Origin: an uncultured Bacilli bacterium
Lineage (GTDB): Bacteria; Bacillota_I; Bacilli_A; RF39; UBA660
Direction of reading: 5' to 3'
DNA: 64,000 nt
NCBI GenBank assembly: GCA_934098705.1
Contig: CAKOPC010000002.1
Location: forward strand, 291,693-355,692
The notes beneath the pieces are model-generated. The model worked only from the letters and a program-made list of their open reading frames with translations, was not told the origin of the DNA and searched no databases. Both the position numbers and the translations under genes were made by a program. Positions 8,063-15,952 of the stretch are shown piece by piece (the stretch's first letter is position 1; each line of letters begins with the position of its first letter).

Positions 8063-8695
8063 TATAAGCTCGTTATTAACATTATTGTTAATAACTCTTT
8101 TTGCCATTTTACCACAACTATATCTAAATTTATAGCCATTATCATTAATATTAACTTTAGTAATATTATCATAGGAAATATAAATGTCTTTGCCTGGAAA
8201 TTTATAACAATTATCAAAAGTATCAAAAGGAGATTTTGATATATCAAGCAAATATAAATAGTCTAAATCTTTATAAACAATGTAAAACAGTTTATGATTT
8301 TTTTCAACAATATCATTTATATCTAATCTATAATTAGGATTATAATTATGATAAAATGAGGTAGAGTTAAAGAATTTTTTAAAAATATTACCAATATAAT
8401 GCATCTTTTTACTAATATCTATGCCATCATCAAAATCAATTTCTTTAACAAAACAAAAAATATCATTTTTATCAATTAAATAAGGATCCATTTTTATAAA
8501 TCTTTTTTTATTATCATCAATTTTATTATAAGGGAACATATAATCATCATAGGAAACTAATCTTTTAAAAAATGGTAATACAACATATTTATTATGTTTA
8601 TCATTTTTAGAAATAACAAGTCCAAATCTTAGTTCATTATCAATTTTACAAATTACAATATCACCTGGTATAAAACATTTATTTTCTGTATTCAT
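8036..8695 (-). CDS. Hypothetical protein, possible SH3-like N-terminus
   Basis: This 219-residue cytosolic protein has no recognised family. Residues 9-40 (PGDIVICKIDNELRFGLVIS and following) look like the short beta-barrel start seen in PemK/SH3-like proteins, but there is no catalytic signature to support a toxin. The rest is rich in Asp, Asn, Tyr and Lys, ending in a basic Arg/Lys/Asn tail. The start has an upstream GGAGG on the minus strand (8701-8705 complement). It is a single convergent gene between glyA and the translation cluster. The 240 bases beyond its start hold only AT-rich DNA and the infC promoter. Confidence 0.6.
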   Translation of the reverse strand: MNTENKCFIPGDIVICKIDNELRFGLVISKNDKHNKYVVLPFFKRLVSYDDYMFPYNKIDDNKKRFIKMDPYLIDKNDIFCFVKEIDFDDGIDISKKMHYIGNIFKKFFNSTSFYHNYNPNYRLDINDIVEKNHKLFYIVYKDLDYLYLLDISKSPFDTFDNCYKFPGKDIYISYDNITKVNINDNGYKFRYSCGKMAKRVINNNVNNELIRKRNLEND

Positions 8696-8911
8696 TAGAA
8701 CCTCCAGCTAATATAATATTATAAAGTAAATACTTATTAAAAGCAATAAAGATTACTAATCTTTAAACAAAACAAACCTTTCCAATAACAATTTATTAAA
8801 AAATAAAATGAATATTCATAACAAAAATCATCAAAAGTATATAAAAAAATAAATAAATACATAAAAAATCAATAAAATAAAGAAAAAATCCTACTTTTTA
8901 TTAAAAAATGT

Positions 8912-8939
8912 TTGACAAAATCATATATTATGGTATAAT
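8912..8939 (+). promoter_or_regulatory. Promoter of the infC-rpmI-rplT operon
   Basis: TTGACA (8912-8917) and TATAAT (8934-8939) have a 16-base spacer. Transcription would begin near 8946, placing the L20 leader at the 5' end of the message. Confidence 0.85.
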
Positions 8940-8949
8940 CATACTTGTA

Positions 8950-9078
8950 AAAAAAGGAAAGAGATGTATATATCCACCTGATTGGCGTTATATTATTTAG
9001 CTGATGGGTAAAAGGCCAAAGTAGAAGATAAGATATTTTTTTGGTGGATAAGAGTACATTTCGTACTCTTTTTATAAT
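8950..9078 (+). promoter_or_regulatory. Ribosomal protein L20 leader with terminator
   Basis: The leader has an outer stem TATCCACC (8971-8978) with GGTGGATA (9043-9050), and an inner pairing TTGGC (8982-8986) with GCCAA (9015-9019). Directly after these comes an intrinsic terminator, AAGAGTAC (9050-9057) with GTACTCTT (9063-9070) and a T run. This position and layout match the Firmicutes L20 leader, in which L20 binds its own message and promotes premature termination before infC. The family match is by architecture, not by a covariance search. Confidence 0.75.
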
Positions 9079-9095
9079 ATTTGGAGGTGTTTAAT

Positions 9096-9620
9096 ATAGC
9101 AAATAAAAATAATGATTTGTTATGCAACGAACAGATCAAAAATAGTCAAGTTTTAGTAATTGGACCAAATGGAGAACAATTAGGAGTAAAGGCAATAAAA
9201 GATGCTTTAACTATTGCAAGTTATGCTGGCTTAGATTTAGTATTAATAAATTCAAATAGTAATCCAGGTGTTTGTAAAATTATGGATTACAATAAATATA
9301 AATACGAAAAAGCAAAAAAGCAAAAGGAAGCAACAAAGAAACAAAAAGCCTCTAATATGGAACTTAAAGAATATCGTTTAAGTCCAGTAATTGATATTGG
9401 AGATTTTAATACAAAAGTTAACAATGCATCAAAATATTTAGAAAAAGGACATAAAGTAAAACTTTGTGTACGTTTTAAAGGAAGACAACTTGCTCATCCA
9501 GAACTAGGTAATGATGTATTAAATAAATTTACTGAAAGAGTAAAGGATATTGCCGTTATAGAACAACCAGCAAAACTTGAAGGAAAAAATATGACTATGC
9601 TTTTAGCACCAAATAAATAA
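9096..9620 (+). CDS. infC: Translation initiation factor IF-3
   Basis: IF-3 binds the 30S subunit, prevents subunit joining and rejects wrong start codons. The protein contains NEQI, GPNGEQLGV, the central KIMDYNKYKYE linker and the C-terminal VKLCVRFKGRQLAHPELG domain. No ATG, GTG or TTG start is well placed. GGAGGTG at 9083-9089 is followed six bases later by an ATA codon at 9096, giving (M)ANKNNDLLCNEQ, the expected N-terminus (174 residues). The in-frame TTG at 9081 would overlap the ribosome binding site. A non-standard AUH start is a known autoregulatory feature of infC, because IF-3 discriminates against such codons. First gene of infC-rpmI-rplT. Confidence 0.9.
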   Translation: MANKNNDLLCNEQIKNSQVLVIGPNGEQLGVKAIKDALTIASYAGLDLVLINSNSNPGVCKIMDYNKYKYEKAKKQKEATKKQKASNMELKEYRLSPVIDIGDFNTKVNNASKYLEKGHKVKLCVRFKGRQLAHPELGNDVLNKFTERVKDIAVIEQPAKLEGKNMTMLLAPNK

Positions 9621-9635
9621 ACATAAGGAGGATTT

Positions 9636-9836
9636 ATGAAAGTTAAAAAATTAAAAAAGAAAACTCATAAAGGTACAAAAAAAGTATTAAACATTAGACA
9701 AGGTGGTACAATATCTAAACAAAATGTTGGAAATAACCACAAAACAGGAAAGAAAACAGCAGCAAGAAAAATTAAGTCAAGAAGTAAATCAGAACTTAAT
9801 GCAAGTGATTTAAAAAGAATTAAAAATGTAATATAA
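9636..9836 (+). CDS. rpmI: 50S ribosomal protein L35
   Basis: This is a 66-residue, very basic protein of normal L35 length with THKGTKKV near the start and NHKTGKKTAARKIKSR in the middle. AAGGAGG lies upstream, 15 bases after the infC stop. It is the second gene of the operon controlled by the L20 leader. Confidence 0.95.
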   Translation: MKVKKLKKKTHKGTKKVLNIRQGGTISKQNVGNNHKTGKKTAARKIKSRSKSELNASDLKRIKNVI

Positions 9837-9857
9837 GCATAAGGAGGAAATTTTAGT

Positions 9858-10346
9858 ATGACAAGAGTAAAAACAAGTGTAACAACACGTGCAAAAAGAA
9901 AAAAATATCTTGATAAAGCCGAAGGATATTTTGGAAGTAAACATAGATTATTTAAAACTGCCAAAGAACAAGTTATGCGTTCTGAAAGATATGCATATCG
10001 TGATCGTAAACAAAAGAAAAGAGAATTTAGAAAATTATGGATTATTAGAATTAATGCTGAATGTAGAAATAATGGAATCAGTTATTCTAAATTCATTAGT
10101 GGTTTAAATAAAGCTGGAGTAGAAGTAAATAGAAAAATGTTAGCAGAACTTGCTATTTACGATAAAGAAGCATTTAAAAATTTAGTTGAAATTTCTAAAA
10201 ATGGTAAAGTACAAGAAGTAAAACCAAAAAAAGAAGTAAAAGCTAAAGAAGAAAAGAAAGAAACAGTTAAAAAAGAAGCAGTTAAAAAAGAAACAAAACC
10301 AAGAACTACTAAGACTGCTACTAAACCAAAAAAAGAAGAAAAATAA
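9858..10346 (+). CDS. rplT: 50S ribosomal protein L20 with basic/acidic tail
   Basis: L20 is an early 23S rRNA-binding protein and the likely repressor acting on the leader at 8950-9078. Residues 1-114 are a complete L20 (MTRVKTSVTTRAKRKKYL, FGSKHRLFKTAKEQV, SYSKFISGL). A further 48 residues of Lys/Glu/Ala/Thr-rich low-complexity sequence make it 162 residues, against about 118 for the usual protein. The tail is probably disordered. It is encoded in frame without interruption, and the GGAGG upstream and 21-base spacing after rpmI are normal. Confidence 0.95.
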   Translation: MTRVKTSVTTRAKRKKYLDKAEGYFGSKHRLFKTAKEQVMRSERYAYRDRKQKKREFRKLWIIRINAECRNNGISYSKFISGLNKAGVEVNRKMLAELAIYDKEAFKNLVEISKNGKVQEVKPKKEVKAKEEKKETVKKEAVKKETKPRTTKTATKPKKEEK

Positions 10347-10435
10347 ACATACTAAAGAATTGTAATATCGGGTGCCTTTAAGGTGATGTTATTTAGAATT
10401 TAGTAGAAGATAAAAACAAAGGAGAGAAAAAAAAT
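10347..10435 (+). promoter_or_regulatory. Possible rpsB leader sharing motifs with the infC leader
   Basis: The 89-base gap has no clear promoter or terminator. It contains TTATTTAG (10388-10395) and AGTAGAAGATAA (10401-10412), both also present in the infC leader (8993-9000 and 9020-9031). This may be a binding site in the message for a ribosomal protein, but no secondary structure is convincing. Confidence 0.25.
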
Positions 10436-11470
10436 ATGACAGTAGTATCAATGAATTATTTATTAGAAGCAGGAGTACATTTTGGACATCAAAAAAGAAG
10501 ATGGAATCCAAAGATGAAAGAATATATATATACATCACGTGATGATATATATATAATTGACTTACAAAAAACAGCAAATCTTATTGAAGAAGCATATGTT
10601 GCATTAAAACAAATAGCAGAAAAAGAAGGAACTGTATTATTTGTAGGTACAAAAAAACAAGCACAAGAAGCAATGCAAGAAAGTGCTCAAAGAACAGGTA
10701 TGTATTATGTTACTGAAAGATGGTTAGGGGGAACTTTAACTAACTTTAGAACAATAAGAAGTAGAATTAAAAGACTTGAAGAAATAGAAAATATGGAAAA
10801 AGAAGGTAAATTTGAACTTTTACCTAAAAAAGAAGTAATTAAACTAAAAAAGGAATATGAAAAATTAAACCGTAATTTATGTGGAATAAGAGATATGAAA
10901 CATCTTCCAAATGCATTAATTATTGTTGACCCAAGACAAGAAGAAACAGCAATAAAAGAAGCAAGAAAATTACATATTCCAGTATTTGGTATTGTAGATA
11001 CAAATTGTGATCCAGATATGGTTGATTACGTAATTCCTGCAAATGATGATGCAGTAAGAAGTGTAAAACTTGTAATTGGTGTATTAGCAAATGCAGTTGC
11101 AGAAGCTTATGGTAAAGAAATGATTAATTACGTATCAAATGAAGATAAAGATAAAAATTCTAAAGAAAACATTATGGAAAAAGCAGTTAAAGAAGTAAAA
11201 GACATCAAAGAAGAAATGAAAACTTTAGATATAGAAAAAGATGTTAAAGAAAAAATCAAAGAAGTAAAAGAAAAAGCTCATAAAAGAGCAGAAAATATTA
11301 AAGTAAAAGCAGAAAATATTAAAAAAGAAGTAAAAGAAAAAGTACAAGAAATTAAAGAAGATGTACTAGAAGAAAAAACTTTAACAGAATTAAAAGCTAT
11401 GGCAAAAGCAAAAGATATTAAAGGCTATAGCACAATGAAAAAGCAAGAATTAATCGATGCTTTAAAATAA
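10436..11470 (+). CDS. rpsB: 30S ribosomal protein S2 with coiled-coil and Rho_N-like extension
   Basis: Residues 1 to about 235 are a normal S2: LLEAGVHFGHQKRRWNPKM, GTKKQAQ, RWLGGTLTNF, DPRQEETAIKEA and DTNCDPDMVDYVIPANDDA. The protein then continues for about 110 residues, giving 344 instead of about 250. The extension is first a Lys/Glu heptad-like helix (about 240-310), then LTELKAMAKAKDIKGYSTMKKQELIDAL. That last part resembles the Rho N-terminal/SAP-like helical nucleic-acid-binding motif. GGAGAG lies upstream. tsf follows after 14 bases, the usual order. Confidence 0.95.
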   Translation: MTVVSMNYLLEAGVHFGHQKRRWNPKMKEYIYTSRDDIYIIDLQKTANLIEEAYVALKQIAEKEGTVLFVGTKKQAQEAMQESAQRTGMYYVTERWLGGTLTNFRTIRSRIKRLEEIENMEKEGKFELLPKKEVIKLKKEYEKLNRNLCGIRDMKHLPNALIIVDPRQEETAIKEARKLHIPVFGIVDTNCDPDMVDYVIPANDDAVRSVKLVIGVLANAVAEAYGKEMINYVSNEDKDKNSKENIMEKAVKEVKDIKEEMKTLDIEKDVKEKIKEVKEKAHKRAENIKVKAENIKKEVKEKVQEIKEDVLEEKTLTELKAMAKAKDIKGYSTMKKQELIDALK

Positions 11471-11484
11471 GGAGGCAAATTTTT

Positions 11485-12369
11485 ATGTTTACTGCAAACG
11501 ATGTAAAAGAATTAAGAGAAAAAACTGGAGCTGGCATGATGGATTGCAAAAAAGCATTAGATGCTAGCAAAGGAAATATGGAAGAAGCAATAACATGGCT
11601 TCGTGAAAAAGGAATATCAAAGGCAGAAAAGAAAGCATCAAGAATTGCAGCAGAAGGATTAACATATGCAGAAAGTAAAGATAATACAGCTGTAATCGCA
11701 GAATTAAACTGTGAAACAGACTTTGTTGCAAGAAATGAACAATTTAAAGATTTAATAACTGATATTGTAAAATCATTATTAAATAGTGATGCTAAAACAT
11801 TAGAAGAAGCAAATGAAGTAGTTTTAGAAAATAGAAAAGAAACTATAAAAGATGCAGTAGTTGCCTTTACTGCAAAAATTGGAGAAAAAATAAGTTTTAG
11901 AAGATTTGAAAAAGTAACTAAAACAGATGATGAAGTATTTGGAATCTATAGCCACATGGGCGGAAGAATAACATCACTTGTTGTTTTAAATGGTAACTCA
12001 AATGAAACAGCAAAAGATGTTGCAATGCATGTTGCAGCAATGAAACCATTATACCTTACAAGTAATGACGTTCCAGAAGATGTCTTAAATGCTGAAAGAG
12101 AAGTATATAAAGAACAATCAATAAACGAAGGAAAATCTCCAGAAATAGCAGAAAAAATGGTTGAAGGTAGAATTAAAAAATACTATAAAGAAGTATGCTT
12201 AAACGACCAAATATTTATAAAAGACTCAAGTTTATCAGTAAAAGATTATGCAAGTAAAAATAATTGTACTATTAAGTCTATGACAAGATATGAAGTAGGC
12301 GAAGGTATGGAAAAAAGAAATGATAATTTTGCCGAAGAAGTAATGAGTCAAGTAAATGCTGCAAATTAA
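11485..12369 (+). CDS. tsf: Elongation factor Ts
   Basis: EF-Ts exchanges GDP for GTP on EF-Tu. The 294 residues match the family length. The N-terminal VKELREKTGAGMMDCKKAL helix pair and the NCETDFVARNEQF motif are conserved, and the C-terminal dimerisation region ends in GEGMEKRNDNFAEEVM. GGAGG lies 8 bases upstream and the gene follows rpsB closely. A strong terminator comes next. pyrH, the usual third gene of this cluster, is absent. Confidence 0.97.
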   Translation: MFTANDVKELREKTGAGMMDCKKALDASKGNMEEAITWLREKGISKAEKKASRIAAEGLTYAESKDNTAVIAELNCETDFVARNEQFKDLITDIVKSLLNSDAKTLEEANEVVLENRKETIKDAVVAFTAKIGEKISFRRFEKVTKTDDEVFGIYSHMGGRITSLVVLNGNSNETAKDVAMHVAAMKPLYLTSNDVPEDVLNAEREVYKEQSINEGKSPEIAEKMVEGRIKKYYKEVCLNDQIFIKDSSLSVKDYASKNNCTIKSMTRYEVGEGMEKRNDNFAEEVMSQVNAAN

Positions 12370-12374
12370 TAATT

Positions 12375-12406
12375 AAGATTCAAAGATTAAACTTTGAATC
12401 TTTTTT
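12375..12406 (+). terminator. Terminator of rpsB-tsf
   Basis: AAGATTCAAAG (12375-12385) pairs perfectly with CTTTGAATCTT (12392-12402), followed by a T run. It marks the left edge of the surface island. Confidence 0.9.
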
Positions 12407-12480
12407 GTTGATAAAAAATACTATAGAATAATCCTTTATAATATGTTATAATTTTTATATACAATAAAGGAATGAATTAT

Positions 12481-13422
12481 ATGAGATATAAACGTTTAAA
12501 AAAAATTAATATTAAGTTTTTAAAAAGAAAAAAATTTATAATTTTAATTTGTATCTTATTACTTGTTATAACATCTTCTCTTACATTTGGTAAATATTTT
12601 CATGATGGTTTGCAAAATTTTTATTTTCAAACTAAAAAGTTTTATTTTAATAGTGATAAATTAAAAGATAAAACTGCAACTTATAGTTTAGATAACTGGT
12701 CTGGAGCGGGAGAATATACAATAAATATTAATATGAATAGTATAAAAAATAATTTATTAAAGGCAGAAACAGATATAAGTTATAATATTACTTATCAGTG
12801 TCCGTCAACAGTTACTTGCCAAATAACAAAAACAAGTGGTGTAATATATGGAAGTGTTAATAATGATTCATTTAATATAGTAGTAACACCAAATACAACA
12901 TTTCATGATGGTGATACAATACTTATATATGTATCTGCAACGTCAACATCACCTTATGAAAAAACAATATCCGCAAGATTCATTTTAAAGGTAGGTAAAA
13001 TAGGATTATCATATGAAATAACAGATGAAGAAAAAAGTCCCTACTTAGAGTTTAGAATAACTAATACTATAGATTATTATTTAGTTGAAGAAGCTTTTGA
13101 TAATTATAATATTGGTGATAGAATTGATATTGGGCCATATCTTAACCTTCCATCTTCTAAAAAAGATAAATGTTATTCAGCCTATATAACATTAACATTT
13201 GATCCAAATGTTGTAAGACTTGATTTAACAAATCCTTCATATTTAATAAAAACAAATGAAACAACTAGCCTTATAGAGGGTAATAGTTATATTAATGGAT
13301 ACACTTTTAAAATGGAGGCCATATCATCACAAATGGTTAGATTTTATAAAGTAAATCCATTAAATAACTACACATATCCCTTAGTCAATGAAACATCAGT
13401 AATTAACTTTGAAAGTAGGTAA
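12481..13422 (+). CDS. Secreted TasA/CalY-like surface protein
   Basis: This 313-residue protein has a basic N-terminus and one hydrophobic segment (about residues 16-34), followed by FGKYFHDGLQNFYFQTKKFYF. That is the pattern of TasA/camelysin-type proteins, where a SipW-type signal peptidase cuts after the hydrophobic part. The mature part is beta-rich, with a Cys pair (QCPSTVTCQ) and Thr/Ser/Asn-rich sequence. I use the ATG at 12481 because AAAGGA (12465-12470) is only one base from the ATG at 12472. TATAAT-like boxes at 12436-12455 suggest a promoter. It heads an operon ending at 18302. TasA-like assignment is from layout, not from strong identity. Confidence 0.6.
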   Translation: MRYKRLKKINIKFLKRKKFIILICILLLVITSSLTFGKYFHDGLQNFYFQTKKFYFNSDKLKDKTATYSLDNWSGAGEYTININMNSIKNNLLKAETDISYNITYQCPSTVTCQITKTSGVIYGSVNNDSFNIVVTPNTTFHDGDTILIYVSATSTSPYEKTISARFILKVGKIGLSYEITDEEKSPYLEFRITNTIDYYLVEEAFDNYNIGDRIDIGPYLNLPSSKKDKCYSAYITLTFDPNVVRLDLTNPSYLIKTNETTSLIEGNSYINGYTFKMEAISSQMVRFYKVNPLNNYTYPLVNETSVINFESR

Positions 13423-13428
13423 AGTATT

Positions 13429-14400
13429 ATGAAAGAAAATATTATAGATACATATACATCATATTTTAGAAAAATGGTACATAATAATGCTTGTATGATT
13501 TTAGAAAAATACTATATAAAAGACATAATTGAAAGTTTTATAGATAATTACATATCATATGCTTTTTATGACTTTTATGCTCCAGATTCTAAAATAAAAA
13601 ATGTAAATATTTATAAAAATTTTGAAGACTTAAAAAACCATATGAATAAAGAAACACTATATTATAAAGATGAAATAGAAGTAAATTATAAAATGTTTTT
13701 ATACGCTAAAAATTTAATAGAAATGAAGGAATATGATAGTAACTTAGTAAATGAAATTATTATGTATAAAAACAGTTTGATAAATGAAGATAAGGATAAA
13801 AATAAAAAAATACAAGAAGATATAAAATCTGCATTTGAAATAAAAGAAAAATTTTTTCTATCATTTAAAACAGATGATTTTTACTTAGAATATGAAAAAA
13901 CAAATGTTAAAAAATTATATAATGTAACATTAGAATATAATATTAAGTTTCCAGAAATTTATAGTACTTTTGCCATAAATAAAGCATATCAAAGAGACCT
14001 TGTTAACGAGCAAAAAATATTTGTTTATTACTATATGTTAACATTTAATATTTTAAATGATACGATATATTGTAATACTAATAAATACTATTTAGTAGAT
14101 TTTGATTATACTATATTTGAAAAAGAACAAAAAATAAAAAGATTATTTAAAATAATAGATAATGATTTAATAAAAGATAGGCTAATATTTAAAATTACTT
14201 ATAAAGATTATAAAAATAATGAAAAGAATATAAAAAATATGATTAAAAATGGCTATAAAATAGCTGTTATAATAGATAATGAATTTACCATAAATGATAA
14301 AATATTATTACAATTAGATATGTTTTATTATATAATAATAAATGATGATAAGTTAAACTTTAAAGAACTAAAGAATAAGACAAACATAGTAACGTATTAG
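13429..14400 (+). CDS. Hypothetical protein of the surface operon
   Basis: This 323-residue, Lys/Asn/Tyr-rich protein has no signal peptide, membrane segment or recognised motif. It is probably cytosolic. It begins 6 bases after the previous gene and ends 10 bases before the AAA+ ATPase gene, so it is co-transcribed with the ATPase and DUF2357 genes. Its constant place next to them suggests it is a partner of that pair, but this is inference. Confidence 0.5.
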   Translation: MKENIIDTYTSYFRKMVHNNACMILEKYYIKDIIESFIDNYISYAFYDFYAPDSKIKNVNIYKNFEDLKNHMNKETLYYKDEIEVNYKMFLYAKNLIEMKEYDSNLVNEIIMYKNSLINEDKDKNKKIQEDIKSAFEIKEKFFLSFKTDDFYLEYEKTNVKKLYNVTLEYNIKFPEIYSTFAINKAYQRDLVNEQKIFVYYYMLTFNILNDTIYCNTNKYYLVDFDYTIFEKEQKIKRLFKIIDNDLIKDRLIFKITYKDYKNNEKNIKNMIKNGYKIAVIIDNEFTINDKILLQLDMFYYIIINDDKLNFKELKNKTNIVTY

Positions 14401-14410
14401 GAGGATTAAA

Positions 14411-15931
14411 ATGAATACATTTATAAGATTTTTATATGAATTTTTAAGGCAATTTTTCTCAGGTTTTAAAAGCTTTTTTAGTGGTCTTTTAACTGGAATA
14501 AAAGATACCTTTAGTATAGGATCATATATAAAAATACTTAACGAGTATAAAAATGATTTTAATGGTGCTGAATGGGTTTTTGTGTCTTTAACAATTATTT
14601 TACTTTTAATATTAATATCTGCACTTGGATTTATAATTTACTTTATAATAAAGAAATATTTAAGATTTAGAAAAACTTTAGTAGAGCAGGAAGAAATGTT
14701 AGAAGAAATAGCTAAACTTAATAAAGAAGTTGCTATAATGACGAAAGAAAAACAAGATATATTATCTATGAAAGTATCACAACTTGGTCTATCTCCTGAT
14801 GAAGATGATGAAACAGAAGAAAATGCAAAACCAGAAGAAGAAGAAAACTTAGGAATAAGATTTGCTAAATTAAACGAAATAGACGAAGAGTTTAAAGATT
14901 ATAAAATTCAAAATTATGGGAATACATTTACTCTTGAAGAATTAGTTAATTTGTTTAGAAATTTTGCTGCATCTAAACTTAAATTATATTATTCTGTTGA
15001 AATGATAAGACTTTTTATATCTGCCATTGCTTCAACTAAACTTATTATTTTACAAGGTATATCTGGTACTGGTAAAACATCTCTTGCTTATGCATGGGGA
15101 AAGTTTTTAAAACACGATTCCTGTGTTGCTTCAGTACAACCATCATGGAGAGACCGTACAGAGCTATTTGGTTATTTTAACGAATTTACCAAAAAGTTTA
15201 ATGAAACAGAAGTATTAAAGGAAATATATATGGCAGGTTATACTGATGATATTTATACAGTAATACTGGATGAAATGAATATATCACGTGTTGAGTACTA
15301 CTTTGCAGAAATGTTATCAATACTTGAAATGCCAAATAAAGATGAGTGGATAGTAGAACTTGTACCAAGTAAATGGAAAAATGACCCTAAAAAGTTAATT
15401 GGAGGAAAATTAAAAATTGCTCCAAATGTTTGGTATATAGGAACAATAAATAATGATGATTCTACATTTATGGTAACAGATAAAGTATACGACCGTGCTA
15501 TGCCAATAGATATAAACGATAAAGGAAAAGCATTTGAACCAGTTCAAACAGATGCTCAAGATATAAATTATTCCTATCTTGATTCGTTATTTCAAACTGC
15601 AATAAAAGAAAATGAAATAACAGAAGAATCATTAAAGAAAATTGAAGAAATGGATGACTACGTTATTAAACATTTCCGTATTGCTTTTGGTAACCGTATT
15701 GTAGCTCATATGAAAAAATTTGTACCAGTATATAAAGCAGCTGGAGGTACTGAACTTAATGGAATAGACTACTTTATGGCACGTAAAGTACTTAGAAAAT
15801 TCGAGCAATTAAACATTTCTTATATAAGAGATGAAATAGATGGCTATATAAAATTTTTGGATGACAAATTTGGAGAAAATGAATTTAAAGAATGTAAAGA
15901 ATATTTATTAAGATTAAAGAAATTAGCTTAA
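14411..15931 (+). CDS. Membrane-anchored McrB-type AAA+ ATPase
   Basis: In this 506-residue protein a hydrophobic segment at about residues 56-80 anchors it. A coiled-coil (about 85-115) and an acidic linker follow, and the AAA+ domain starts near 190. Walker A is GISGTGKTS (about 216-224), Walker B ILDEMN (about 285), sensor 1 IGTINNDD, and an arginine-finger motif VYDRAMP. The QPSWRDRTELFGYF insert is typical of the McrB/5-methylcytosine-restriction ATPase group. Classic McrB has a DNA-binding N-terminus; here it is replaced by a membrane anchor. The next gene encodes a DUF2357 protein, the domain found with McrB-like ATPases. Its place among surface genes argues for a role at the envelope rather than in restriction. 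Confidence 0.8.
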   Translation: MNTFIRFLYEFLRQFFSGFKSFFSGLLTGIKDTFSIGSYIKILNEYKNDFNGAEWVFVSLTIILLLILISALGFIIYFIIKKYLRFRKTLVEQEEMLEEIAKLNKEVAIMTKEKQDILSMKVSQLGLSPDEDDETEENAKPEEEENLGIRFAKLNEIDEEFKDYKIQNYGNTFTLEELVNLFRNFAASKLKLYYSVEMIRLFISAIASTKLIILQGISGTGKTSLAYAWGKFLKHDSCVASVQPSWRDRTELFGYFNEFTKKFNETEVLKEIYMAGYTDDIYTVILDEMNISRVEYYFAEMLSILEMPNKDEWIVELVPSKWKNDPKKLIGGKLKIAPNVWYIGTINNDDSTFMVTDKVYDRAMPIDINDKGKAFEPVQTDAQDINYSYLDSLFQTAIKENEITEESLKKIEEMDDYVIKHFRIAFGNRIVAHMKKFVPVYKAAGGTELNGIDYFMARKVLRKFEQLNISYIRDEIDGYIKFLDDKFGENEFKECKEYLLRLKKLA

Positions 15932-15952
15932 TAAAAGTATTAGGAGGATAAA

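Noticed and set aside
8036..8695. PemK/MazF-type toxin
   Set aside because: Only the first strands resemble that fold, the protein is twice as long as usual, and no antitoxin gene is adjacent.
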